Assembly (NCBI GenBank): GCA_046046245.1
Contig: JBJOKE010000088.1
Coordinates: 1 to 64,000 of the forward strand
Direction: 5' to 3'
Length of the DNA stretch: 64,000 nt
From: UBA4615 sp046046245
Lineage (GTDB): Bacteria > Pseudomonadota > Gammaproteobacteria > Burkholderiales > Burkholderiaceae_E
The notes beneath the pieces are model-generated. The model had not been told where the DNA came from and ran no database searches. It saw nothing but the letters and a program-made list of their open reading frames with translations. This document shows, in pieces, positions 1-7,391 of the stretch; the first letter of the stretch is position 1; each line of letters opens with the position of its first letter. Position numbers and translations under genes: made by a program.

Positions 1-583
1 GCTGCACGCCGGCCGACAGCGCGACCTCGGCGTGCGCGAAGCCCTTGTGGACGCGGTACGAGATCGCCCGGTCGTTGTACAGCGACGCGAACACGTGCCT
101 GATCCGGTCGAGCACCGCATCGATGCCGACGACGTTGAGGTAGGACTCCTGCTGGCCGGCGAACGACGCGTCGGGCAGGTCCTCGGCCGTGGCCGAGGAG
201 CGCACCGCGACCGAGATTCCGGCGCCCGAGGCCGCCTGCATCCGATCGAAGTGCTCGCGGATCTCGCGCTCGAGGCGCTCGGGCAGCGGGGCCTCGACGA
301 CCCAGCGGCGGATCTCTGCGCCGCAGGCGGCGAGCGCCTTCACGTCGTCGACGTCGAGCGCGTCGAGGCGGGCGTTGATGCGGGCGGTCAGGCCGCTGGC
401 GGCGAGGAAGTCGCGAAACGCGAGCGCGGTGGTCGCGAAGCCGCCGGGCACGCGCACGCCGGCATGCGCGAGCTGGCTGATCATCTCGCCGAGCGAGGCG
501 TTCTTGCCGCCGACCGACTCGACGTCGGTCATCCGCAAGTCCTCGAACGGGACGACGTAGCGTCCGTCATGGGGATGGGTCAT
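1..583 (-). CDS. ppsA: Phosphoenolpyruvate synthase, N-terminal part (cut by window edge)
   Basis: PEP synthase converts pyruvate, ATP and water to PEP, AMP and phosphate in gluconeogenesis. Only the first 194 codons are visible; the family is about 790-800 residues, so the rest lies beyond position 1. The translated N-terminus has the PPDK/PEP-utilising ATP-grasp signature: a VGGKNASLGEM stretch near residues 23-33, the VPGGFATT loop near 43-50, and the VRSSATAEDLPDASFAGQQ ATP-binding segment around 125-143. The start at 583 gives MTHPHDGRYVVPFEDL, which fits the family. An AGGA-type ribosome site lies just upstream. The gene is divergent from ppsR, the kinase/phosphorylase that controls it, which supports both calls. 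Confidence 0.95.
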   Translation of the reverse strand, partial: MTHPHDGRYVVPFEDLRMTDVESVGGKNASLGEMISQLAHAGVRVPGGFATTALAFRDFLAASGLTARINARLDALDVDDVKALAACGAEIRRWVVEAPLPERLEREIREHFDRMQAASGAGISVAVRSSATAEDLPDASFAGQQESYLNVVGIDAVLDRIRHVFASLYNDRAISYRVHKGFAHAEVALSAGVQ

Positions 584-879
584 GGAAAGGTCCTGGAGGG
601 TGGGGAAGCGGTCGCGGCCGCGCGCTCGGGGAGGCGCGGCGAATGCTGTAGGCGGGTCGCTGGCGGCGGGGCCAACGGCACGGCTGCAACACTCGGGAGG
701 GTCCGACCCCGTGTGTCGGGCGATTTTACTGTGCGCGACCGGGCCCAGCCGAGGAAAATGCCCTGTCCGACGGGCAGCCGCGGCTGCGTAAGCGAGACTG
801 CGTACGCCGACCGTGCGGTCCGACCGGTCACCGCAGGTTCCGTTCTCGACCCCGCCGCCCCGCGCCTCCGAGGTTCCCC
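584..879. promoter_or_regulatory. ppsA/ppsR divergent intergenic region
   Basis: This 296-base non-coding stretch separates ppsA (minus) and ppsR (plus) and should hold both promoters. The only A/T-rich patch is around 723-729, which reads TAAAAT on the minus strand (728 to 723) and could be a -10 for ppsA; it would leave a leader of about 130 bases. No good -35 goes with it. The last bases before ppsR contain GAGG, a plausible ribosome site. I see no hairpin with a T tract. Confidence 0.35.
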
Positions 880-1710
880 ATGCCCGATTCCCGCCAGCGC
901 CACGCCGACCGCACGGTGTTCTTCGTGTCCGACGGAACCGGGATCACCGCCGAGACCTTCGGCCACTCGGTGCTGTCGCAGTTCGAGGGCCTGAAGGTAC
1001 GGCAGGTCCGGCTGCCCTTCATCGATACTGCCGAGAAGGCCGACGAGGCCGTGACCCGCATCAACCACCAGGGTCTCGTCGATGGCCGGCGCCCGATCGT
1101 CTTCAGCACGCTCGTGAACCCGCAGATCAACGAGATCGTCCGTACCGCGGACGCGCTGTTCCTCGACCTGATCGCGACCTTCGTCGGCCCGCTCGAGACC
1201 GAGTTCGGCGTGAAGTCCACGCACACGATCGGCCGCTTCCACGCGGTCGCCGAATCCGACCGCTACAAGCAGCGGATCGAGGCGATCCACTTCTCGATGG
1301 CCCACGACGACGGCCAGCTGCACAAGGACCTCGAGCAGTCGGACGTGATCTTCGTCGGGGTCTCGCGCTGCGGAAAGACCCCGACCAGCCTCTACCTCGC
1401 GGTCCAGCACGGGGTCAAGGCGGCGAACTATCCGCTGATCCCCGACGACTTCGAGCGACGCCGACTGCCCGAGGTGCTCTATCGCTACAAGTCGAAGCTG
1501 TTCGGGCTGACGATCTCGCCCGAGCGGCTCTCAGAGGTCCGCAACGAGCGGCGGCCCGGCAGCCGCTACGCGGCGATCGAGACCTGCCGGATGGAGGTCA
1601 ACGAGGCCGAGGCGATGATGAAGCGCGAGGGCATCGCGTGGCTGTCGACCACGACGCGCTCGATCGAGGAGATCGCGACGACGGTGCTGACCCGGCTCGA
1701 GCTCGAATAG
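880..1710 (+). CDS. ppsR: PEP synthase regulatory protein (bifunctional kinase/phosphorylase, DUF299)
   Basis: PpsR inactivates PEP synthase by ADP-dependent phosphorylation of an active-site threonine and reactivates it by phosphate-dependent dephosphorylation. The 276-residue product has the family length. It starts MPDSRQRHADRTVFFVSDGTG and carries the P-loop-like GVSRCGKT at residues 160-167, followed by PTSLYLA. The ATG at 880 is preceded by GAGG, and the family N-terminal FFVSDGTG block falls close behind the start. Divergence from ppsA is the usual arrangement. It ends 22 bases from the convergent TrmH-type gene, with no clear terminator between them. Confidence 0.95.
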   Translation: MPDSRQRHADRTVFFVSDGTGITAETFGHSVLSQFEGLKVRQVRLPFIDTAEKADEAVTRINHQGLVDGRRPIVFSTLVNPQINEIVRTADALFLDLIATFVGPLETEFGVKSTHTIGRFHAVAESDRYKQRIEAIHFSMAHDDGQLHKDLEQSDVIFVGVSRCGKTPTSLYLAVQHGVKAANYPLIPDDFERRRLPEVLYRYKSKLFGLTISPERLSEVRNERRPGSRYAAIETCRMEVNEAEAMMKREGIAWLSTTTRSIEEIATTVLTRLELE

Positions 1711-1732
1711 TCGCGCGCCCCGGCGCCGCCGC

Positions 1733-2533
1733 TCAGGTCGGCCCCGCCGCGAGCCGCTGGCGGCGCTGCTCGAACAGGCAGACCGCCGCTGCGGCCGCGA
1801 CGTTCATCGACTCGACGCCGTCGGCCTGCGGGATCCGTACCCAGCGGGCGACGTCGGCGGCGATCTCGTCCGACAGCCCCTCGCCCTCGTTGCCGAGCAG
1901 CCAGAGCGCCGGCGCCCGCAGGTCGGCGTCGAAGAGCGAGGCCGCGCCCTGCACCCGGGTACCGATCGCGTCGATGGCGAGGCGCGCGCGGACCGCGGCC
2001 CACGGCACGGCCTCGTGGAGGGACAGGTGGAAGTGCGCGCCCATCCCCGCGCGCAGCACCTTCGGCGACCAGCACCAGGCCGTGCCGGGCGCGGTGAGCA
2101 CGGTGCGCACGCCCGCCGCCGCGCAGCTGCGCAGCAGCGTGCCGACGTTGCCCGGGTCCTGCAGTCGGTCGAGATAGACCGCGTCCGCATCGATCGAAGA
2201 CGGCAGGCCGGGCCGCGGCGTGTCGATGACGAAGACGAGGCCGACGCCGTGCTGGACCGTGGAGACCGCGGTGAACAGTTCGTCGGCGAGCACGGTCGGC
2301 GTCAGGCCGTGCCGCGCGAGCAGCGGCCCGACCTCCGCATGGCCGATCCCGGCGTCGGTGGCGAACGCCGCGTGCGGCGCACCGTGCCGCTGCAGCCAGG
2401 CCTCGCAGAGGTGGATGCCCTCGAGCACGGAACGGCCGAGACGGCGTCGCTCCTTCGCGGAACGGCACAGCTCGGCGAGTTCGCGGAACGCGACGTTGTC
2501 GCGCGACGTGATGCGACGCGGGGCGATCGTCAT
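1733..2533 (-). CDS. TrmH/SpoU-family RNA 2'-O-methyltransferase
   Basis: This is a SPOUT-class RNA ribose methyltransferase of 266 residues. It starts MTIAPRRITSRDN and contains the three SpoU motifs: a YLDRLQDPGNVGTLLRS stretch (motif 1, the NxGxxxR type) near the middle, LWLLGNEGEGLSDEI (motif 2), and VRIPQADGVESMNVAAAAAVCLFE (motif 3) near the C-terminus. The N-terminus resembles the substrate-binding domain of RlmB/TrmH-type rRNA methylases. The exact target nucleotide cannot be read from sequence. The ATG overlaps the rnhB stop in an ATGA junction, so translation is probably coupled, and this gene is the last of the long rpsB-led run. Confidence 0.85.
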   Translation of the reverse strand: MTIAPRRITSRDNVAFRELAELCRSAKERRRLGRSVLEGIHLCEAWLQRHGAPHAAFATDAGIGHAEVGPLLARHGLTPTVLADELFTAVSTVQHGVGLVFVIDTPRPGLPSSIDADAVYLDRLQDPGNVGTLLRSCAAAGVRTVLTAPGTAWCWSPKVLRAGMGAHFHLSLHEAVPWAAVRARLAIDAIGTRVQGAASLFDADLRAPALWLLGNEGEGLSDEIAADVARWVRIPQADGVESMNVAAAAAVCLFEQRRQRLAAGPT

Positions 2534-3177
2534 CGCGAGGCTCCGGGCGCCCCGTCGCGTGCGTCGATCGCGTCGCGCACCGGTGCGAAGCTGCGCCGGT
2601 GCGCCGCGCAGGGGCCGTGCTCGCGCAGCCGCTCGAGGTGCAGGGCGGTGGGATAGCCCTTGTGCCGGTCGAAGCCGTACTCCGGATGGCGCGCGTGAAG
2701 TGCGTCGAGCTCGGCGTCGCGGACGGTCTTCGCGAGGATCGACGCCGCCGAGATGCACGGCTCGATCGCGTCGCCGCCGACGATCAGCTCGATGCCGCAG
2801 TCGAGCTCGGGCGGCTGGTTGCCGTCGATCCGCGCGAGCGTGGGCGCGATCGGCAGCGCGGCGACGGCCCGCCGCATCGCCAGCAGCGCAGCCCGCAGGA
2901 TGTTGAGCCGGTCGATCTCCTCGGGGCTCGCGTGTGCAACCGCCCAGGCCAGCGCGCGCCCGCGGATCGCGTCCGCGAGCGCGTCGCGACGCGCGGCGCT
3001 CAGCCGCTTGCTGTCGCGAAGGCCCTGGATCGGTCGCGCCGGATCGAGGATGACCGCGGCCGCGACCACGGGACCGGCGAGCGGGCCTCGTCCGGCCTCG
3101 TCGACGCCGCAGACCCGGCTCTCGTCGAAGGCGAGCGAGAGCGCGCCCTGCCCGTCCGCCGCCGCACGGCGGCTCAT
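2530..3177 (-). CDS. rnhB: Ribonuclease HII
   Basis: RNase HII cleaves RNA in RNA:DNA hybrids and at single ribonucleotides in DNA. The 215-residue product has the catalytic DEAGRGPLAGP motif at residues 26-36 (Asp26, Glu27), a second acid in ARIDGNQ (Asp118), and the SAASILAKTVRD segment with an acid near 154. The C-terminal GYPTALHLERLREHGPC stretch, just after an HPEYGFDRHK segment, is typical. The start at 3177 overlaps the lpxB stop as ATGA, and its own stop overlaps the next ATG in the same way. The lpxA-lpxB-rnhB order is common in proteobacteria. Confidence 0.97.
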   Translation of the reverse strand: MSRRAAADGQGALSLAFDESRVCGVDEAGRGPLAGPVVAAAVILDPARPIQGLRDSKRLSAARRDALADAIRGRALAWAVAHASPEEIDRLNILRAALLAMRRAVAALPIAPTLARIDGNQPPELDCGIELIVGGDAIEPCISAASILAKTVRDAELDALHARHPEYGFDRHKGYPTALHLERLREHGPCAAHRRSFAPVRDAIDARDGAPGASR

Positions 3178-4382
3178 CGCGACGGCAGGCGGCCCGCCGG
3201 CCGCATCTCGAGCAGGGCCTCGGCCGCCCGCTGCCCGCAGTCGCGGCGCAGCTGCTCGTGCAGCCCCGCGAAGCGCTCGGCGAGGCGCGCGGCGAGCGCC
3301 GGGTCCTCGAGCTGCGCGAGCAGCGCGGCGCCCATCGCCGCGGGCGTCGCGTCGTGCTGGATGAACTCGGGGACCACGCCTTCGTGGCAGAGGATGTTCG
3401 GCAGGCCGATCCACGGCAGGTAGCCCATCCGCCGCATGATCCGGTAAGACAGCCAGGCCATCCGGTAGGCGATCACCATCGGCTTGCGGTAGAGCGCGAC
3501 CTCGAGCGTGGCCGTGCCGCTGGCGACCAGCACCGCGTCCGACGCGGCGATCGCATCGTGCGAGCGGCCCATCGTCAGCCGGACGTCGGCACCCGACGGC
3601 AGCCCACCGCGCGCGAGCATCGCGCGCAGCCGCGGATAGAGCGTCTCGGTCGCGGCCGGGACGACGAAGATCAGGTCGGGCCGGCGGGCGGCCAGCCACC
3701 CGATGGTCTCGACGAAGGCCGGCGCGATGTACGTGATCTCGCTGCCGCGGCTGCCCGGCAGCACCGCCACCACCTGGCCGCTCGCGGGAAGCCCGAGCGC
3801 GTGCCGGGCCCCTGCGACGTCGGCCTGCAGCGGGATCGCATCCGCGAGCGGATGACCGACGTAGGTCGCCGGTACGCCCGCATCGTCGTAGAGCTTCTGC
3901 TCGAAGGGGAACACGAGCAGCATCCGGTCGACCGAGCGCCGGATCTTCTCGATCCGCTTGCCGCGCCAGGCCCAGATCGACGGTCCGATGAAATGTGCGA
4001 CGCGGATCCCGGCCTCGCGGAGCCGGCGCTCGAGATCGAGGTTGAAGTCCGGCGCATCGACGCCGACGAACACCTCGGGCCGCCAGGCGAGAAGCCGGTC
4101 GTGCAGACGACCGCGGATCGCCCGCAGCTTCGGGTACTCGCGCAGCACCTCGGCATAGCCGCGCACCGCGAGCTGCTCGGACGCCCACCACGCGTCGAAG
4201 CCGCGCGCGGTCATCGCCGGGCCGCCGATGCCGCCCGCCTGCAGGCCCGCCGGGCCGCCCAGGCGCGACTGGAGCCCGTCGAGGACCGCGGACGCGAGCA
4301 GGTCGCCGGAGGTCTCGCCGGCGACCATGCCGAGCCGCATCGGCGGGTTCGCGACGGCGGCCTCGGCGTGCGCGTCGGCCAC
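3174..4382 (-). CDS. lpxB: Lipid-A-disaccharide synthase
   Basis: LpxB (a GT19 glycosyltransferase at the inner membrane) joins UDP-2,3-diacylglucosamine and lipid X into the lipid A disaccharide. The product is 402 residues from a GTG at 4382. The family motif MVAGETSGD lies at residues 19-27, and FVGVDAPDFN, IWAWRGKRI and VLPGSRGSEI are also present. An in-frame ATG at 4340 (MRLGMVAGE) would give a more typical N-terminus and may be the true start. The stop overlaps rnhB by four bases. Confidence 0.96.
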   Translation of the reverse strand: MADAHAEAAVANPPMRLGMVAGETSGDLLASAVLDGLQSRLGGPAGLQAGGIGGPAMTARGFDAWWASEQLAVRGYAEVLREYPKLRAIRGRLHDRLLAWRPEVFVGVDAPDFNLDLERRLREAGIRVAHFIGPSIWAWRGKRIEKIRRSVDRMLLVFPFEQKLYDDAGVPATYVGHPLADAIPLQADVAGARHALGLPASGQVVAVLPGSRGSEITYIAPAFVETIGWLAARRPDLIFVVPAATETLYPRLRAMLARGGLPSGADVRLTMGRSHDAIAASDAVLVASGTATLEVALYRKPMVIAYRMAWLSYRIMRRMGYLPWIGLPNILCHEGVVPEFIQHDATPAAMGAALLAQLEDPALAARLAERFAGLHEQLRRDCGQRAAEALLEMRPAGRLPSR

Positions 4383-4396
4383 GGCCGGGGCCCCGT

Positions 4397-5224
4397 TCAG
4401 CGGACGATGCCGCGCTCGACGCGGGCGAGGAAGCCGGTCAGCAGGCGCAGCGCGTCGGGCGCCGAGAGCGCCGACGGGGGCAGCGCGGCCGCGCCGGCTG
4501 CGGACGCGAGTCCGGCGAGTTCGGCGTCGAGCCGCTCGCGGGCCTGCGCGAGCGTGAGCTCGGAACGGTACAGCGTGCGGTAGGCCCGCTTGAGCAGCGC
4601 CACCGTCTCGGCCTCGAAGCCGCGCCGCCGCAGGCCCTCGGTGTTCAGGCCGTGAGGCGCCGACGGGTTGCCCGACACCATCGTGTAGGGCGGCACGTCG
4701 TGCAGGAGGATGGTGCCGGTGCCGGTCATCGCATGGCCGCCCACCTTGCAGAACTGGTGCACCTGCGTGCAGCCGCCGAGGATCACGAAGTCACCGAGCT
4801 CGACGTGGCCACCGAGGTTCGTCGTGTTCGCGAGGATCGCGTGCGAGCCGATGCGACAGTCGTGGGCGATGTGCACGTACGCCATCACCCAGTTGTCATC
4901 GCCGATCGTCGTCGTGCCGGCGTCCTGGACCGTGCCGCGGTTCACCGTCACGCACTCGCGGAAGGTGTTGCCGTCGCCGATCGTCAGCGTGGTCGGCTCG
5001 CCGCGGTATTTCTTGTCCTGCGGCGGGCCGCCGATCGTCGCGTGCGGATGCACCACGTTGTTCCGGCCGAGCGTGCTCGGGCCCTCGACCGTGGCATGCG
5101 CCAGGATACGGGTGCCCGCGCCGATGCGCACGCCGGCGCCGATCACCGCGAACGGCCCGACCTCGACGTCGGCGTCGAGCTCGGCCGACGGATCGACCAC
5201 CGCGGACGGGTGGATGCGTGCCAT
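4397..5224 (-). CDS. lpxA: UDP-N-acetylglucosamine acyltransferase
   Basis: LpxA adds the first hydroxyacyl chain, from acyl-ACP, to UDP-GlcNAc in lipid A synthesis. The 275-residue product is a left-handed beta-helix of hexapeptide repeats from residue 4 to about 185. The catalytic histidine sits in VHIAHDCRIG (His121), equivalent to His125 of E. coli. GGPPQDKKYRGEPT around 65-78 is a family signature, and the rest is the helical acyl-ACP contact domain. The ATG at 5224 begins two bases after the fabZ stop. Confidence 0.97.
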   Translation of the reverse strand: MARIHPSAVVDPSAELDADVEVGPFAVIGAGVRIGAGTRILAHATVEGPSTLGRNNVVHPHATIGGPPQDKKYRGEPTTLTIGDGNTFRECVTVNRGTVQDAGTTTIGDDNWVMAYVHIAHDCRIGSHAILANTTNLGGHVELGDFVILGGCTQVHQFCKVGGHAMTGTGTILLHDVPPYTMVSGNPSAPHGLNTEGLRRRGFEAETVALLKRAYRTLYRSELTLAQARERLDAELAGLASAAGAAALPPSALSAPDALRLLTGFLARVERGIVR

Positions 5225-5226
5225 GC

Positions 5227-5718
5227 TCAGGCGCCCCCCTGCGCCGGCTGCTGCGACGACCCGGTCCGGGGCGGACCGACCTCGCGCAGCGTGCACATGA
5301 GCTCGGCCTCGGCCGCGACCTGTCCGTCGACGGTCGCCACGCCGCGGAACTTCGAGATCGACTTCGCGAAGCGCATGATCTCGACCTCCAGACGCAGCTG
5401 GTCCCCCGGGCCGACCGGCTTCTTGAAGCGCGCGCCGTCGATGCCGACGAAGTAGAAGACCGACGACGCATCGGACTTGCGGCCGAGCGTCTCGAACGAC
5501 AGGACGCCGGCCGCCTGCGCGAGCGCCTCGATCATCAGCACGCCGGGCATCACCGGGATGTGCGGAAAGTGTCCGACGAAGAACGGCTCGTTGATCGTCA
5601 CGTTCTTGATCGCGACGATCCGCTTGCCCGGCTCGAGCTCCAGCACGCGGTCGAGGAGCAGGAAGGGATAGCGGTGCGGCAGGTACTCGAGGATGCCGCG
5701 GATGTCGATGGTGGTCAT
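5227..5718 (-). CDS. fabZ: 3-hydroxyacyl-ACP dehydratase FabZ
   Basis: FabZ dehydrates 3-hydroxyacyl-ACP during fatty-acid elongation and competes with LpxA/LpxD for hydroxymyristoyl-ACP. The 163-residue hot-dog-fold protein begins MTTIDIRGILEYLPHRYPFLL. The active-site block GHFPHIPVMPGVLMIEALAQ supplies His50 and Glu64. The start at 5718 overlaps the lpxD stop in an ATGA junction. It carries a short proline/glutamine-rich C-terminal extension. Confidence 0.97.
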   Translation of the reverse strand: MTTIDIRGILEYLPHRYPFLLLDRVLELEPGKRIVAIKNVTINEPFFVGHFPHIPVMPGVLMIEALAQAAGVLSFETLGRKSDASSVFYFVGIDGARFKKPVGPGDQLRLEVEIMRFAKSISKFRGVATVDGQVAAEAELMCTLREVGPPRTGSSQQPAQGGA

Positions 5719-6782
5719 TCGGAGGAGTCCTTGGGCGCGGCCGCTCGGGATTCGAGTCCGCGCAGGCGCTGCCGGAGCTGCGGCAGCTGCTTGAGGGTGG
5801 CGGCGGTGCGCTCCCACTGTCCATGGGCCTGCAGCGGCCAGGCGCCGGTGTAGAAACCCGGCTCGTCGACGGTACGCTCCACCAGCGAGAATCCGCCGAT
5901 CACCGCGCCGTCGCAGATCTCGATGTGACCGGCGATGCCGACGCCGCCGCCCACCATGACGCGTGCGCCGATCGTCGCGCTGCCGGCGATGCCGACGCAG
6001 CCGGCGATGACGGTGTGCGCGCCGATCCGCACGTTGTGCGCGACCTGCACGAGATTGTCGATCTTCACGCCGTCACCGATCACCGTGTCGTCCAGCGCCC
6101 CGCGGTCGATCGAGCAGTTCGAGCCGATCTCGACGTCGTCGCCGATCCGCACGGAGCCCAGCTGGGCGATCTTGACGTAGCCCTCGCGCGAGGGCGCGAA
6201 GCCGAAGCCGTCCGAGCCGATCACCGTTCCCGAATGCACGATCGCACGCGCGCCGATCGTGACCTCCGCATAGACGACGACATTCGGGTGCAGGACGGAG
6301 CCCGTGCCGATCGAGGCACCCTCGCCGATCGCGCAGCCCGCGCCGATCCGGCAGCCATCGCCGATCGATGCGCCGGCCGCGATCGATGCGCCCGGGCCGA
6401 CGTCGACGCCGGTGCCGAGGCGCGCCGCGGCATCGACGCGCGCCGACGGATCGATCGCGGGCGGACGGGGCGCGGGCGCGAGCAGCGCCGCGAACCACTG
6501 CGACAGCCGGGCGTAGGACACGTAGGGATCGGCGACGACGATCCGCGCGGCGCCGTCCGGCGCCGCGTCCTCGAGTGCGGACGAGACGATCAGCGCCCCC
6601 GCGCTCGAGGCGCGCGCGAGCTTCGCGTGGCGCCGGCCGGACAGGAAGGACACCGCGTCGGGACCGGCCTGCTCGAGCGAGGCGAGCCGGACGACGGGAC
6701 GCGCGACGTCGCCGCGGACCTCGCCGCCGAGGCGCTCGGCGATCGCGCCGACGGTGACCGGCGCGGGCAGCGGGCGGTGCAT
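5715..6782 (-). CDS. lpxD: UDP-3-O-acylglucosamine N-acyltransferase
   Basis: LpxD adds the N-linked hydroxyacyl chain to UDP-3-O-acylglucosamine, the third step of lipid A synthesis. It has 355 residues. The N-terminal uridine-binding domain (1-105) includes SFLSGRRHAKL. A long run of hexapeptide repeats (about 108-330) follows, with the catalytic His249 in VQVAHNVRIGAH and the SDGFGFAPSREGYVKIAQLG loop at 190-209. Downstream fabZ overlaps it by four bases; upstream skp ends 11 bases away. Confidence 0.97.
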   Translation of the reverse strand: MHRPLPAPVTVGAIAERLGGEVRGDVARPVVRLASLEQAGPDAVSFLSGRRHAKLARASSAGALIVSSALEDAAPDGAARIVVADPYVSYARLSQWFAALLAPAPRPPAIDPSARVDAAARLGTGVDVGPGASIAAGASIGDGCRIGAGCAIGEGASIGTGSVLHPNVVVYAEVTIGARAIVHSGTVIGSDGFGFAPSREGYVKIAQLGSVRIGDDVEIGSNCSIDRGALDDTVIGDGVKIDNLVQVAHNVRIGAHTVIAGCVGIAGSATIGARVMVGGGVGIAGHIEICDGAVIGGFSLVERTVDEPGFYTGAWPLQAHGQWERTAATLKQLPQLRQRLRGLESRAAAPKDSSE

Positions 6783-6793
6783 CGGCGCCGCCC

Positions 6794-7318
6794 CTACTTC
6801 GCCTGGTTCAGCGCGCGCAGCACCTTTTCGGTCATGTCGATGCGCGGCGACACGTGCACGGCGTCCTGGAAGATCAGGTCGTACTTCTCCTGTTCGGCGA
6901 TCTGGCGGATCACGCGGTTCGCCCGCTCGATCACGGTCGCCAGTTCCTCGTTGCGGCGCTGGTTGATGTCCTCGCGGAACTCGCGCTGCTTGCGCTGGAA
7001 CTCGCGGTCGAGGTCGGCGAGTTCGCGCTGGCGGCGCAGCCGCTCGCCCTCGGCGACGACCGGCGCGTCCCGCTCGAGCTTCTCCGACATCTGCTTGAGT
7101 CGCGCCGCGGTGTCCTGGAGGTCCTTGTCGCGCCGAGAGAACTCCTGCTGGATGCGCTCCTGCGCGGACTTGGCGGCGCTCGACTCGCGGATGATCCGCT
7201 CGAGGCTCACGTAGCCGATCTTGGCCGGTGTCGCGTCCTGCTGGGCGAGCGCGAGGGTCGGGCTCGCGAGCAGGGCGGCCGCCGTGGCGAGCCGGGCTAG
7301 GGTCTTCATCGGGTCCAT
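6794..7318 (-). CDS. skp: Periplasmic chaperone OmpH/Skp
   Basis: Skp holds unfolded outer-membrane proteins in the periplasm and delivers them to the Bam complex. The 174-residue product has a signal peptide ending near LALAQQ (residues 20-27). A strongly charged coiled-coil region (about 50-125, rich in R, E, K and Q) follows. The second methionine (MKTLARL, start 7309) may be the real start, because no good ribosome site precedes the first. It lies between bamA and lpxD, its usual place. Confidence 0.93.
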   Translation of the reverse strand: MDPMKTLARLATAAALLASPTLALAQQDATPAKIGYVSLERIIRESSAAKSAQERIQQEFSRRDKDLQDTAARLKQMSEKLERDAPVVAEGERLRRQRELADLDREFQRKQREFREDINQRRNEELATVIERANRVIRQIAEQEKYDLIFQDAVHVSPRIDMTEKVLRALNQAK

Positions 7319-7391
7319 CCCCAGGGGCGCACGCCGCCGGGCCGTCCCGGCGCGCGGAGTCTCGCAGATCGGTCCATCGTCGCGGCGGGCC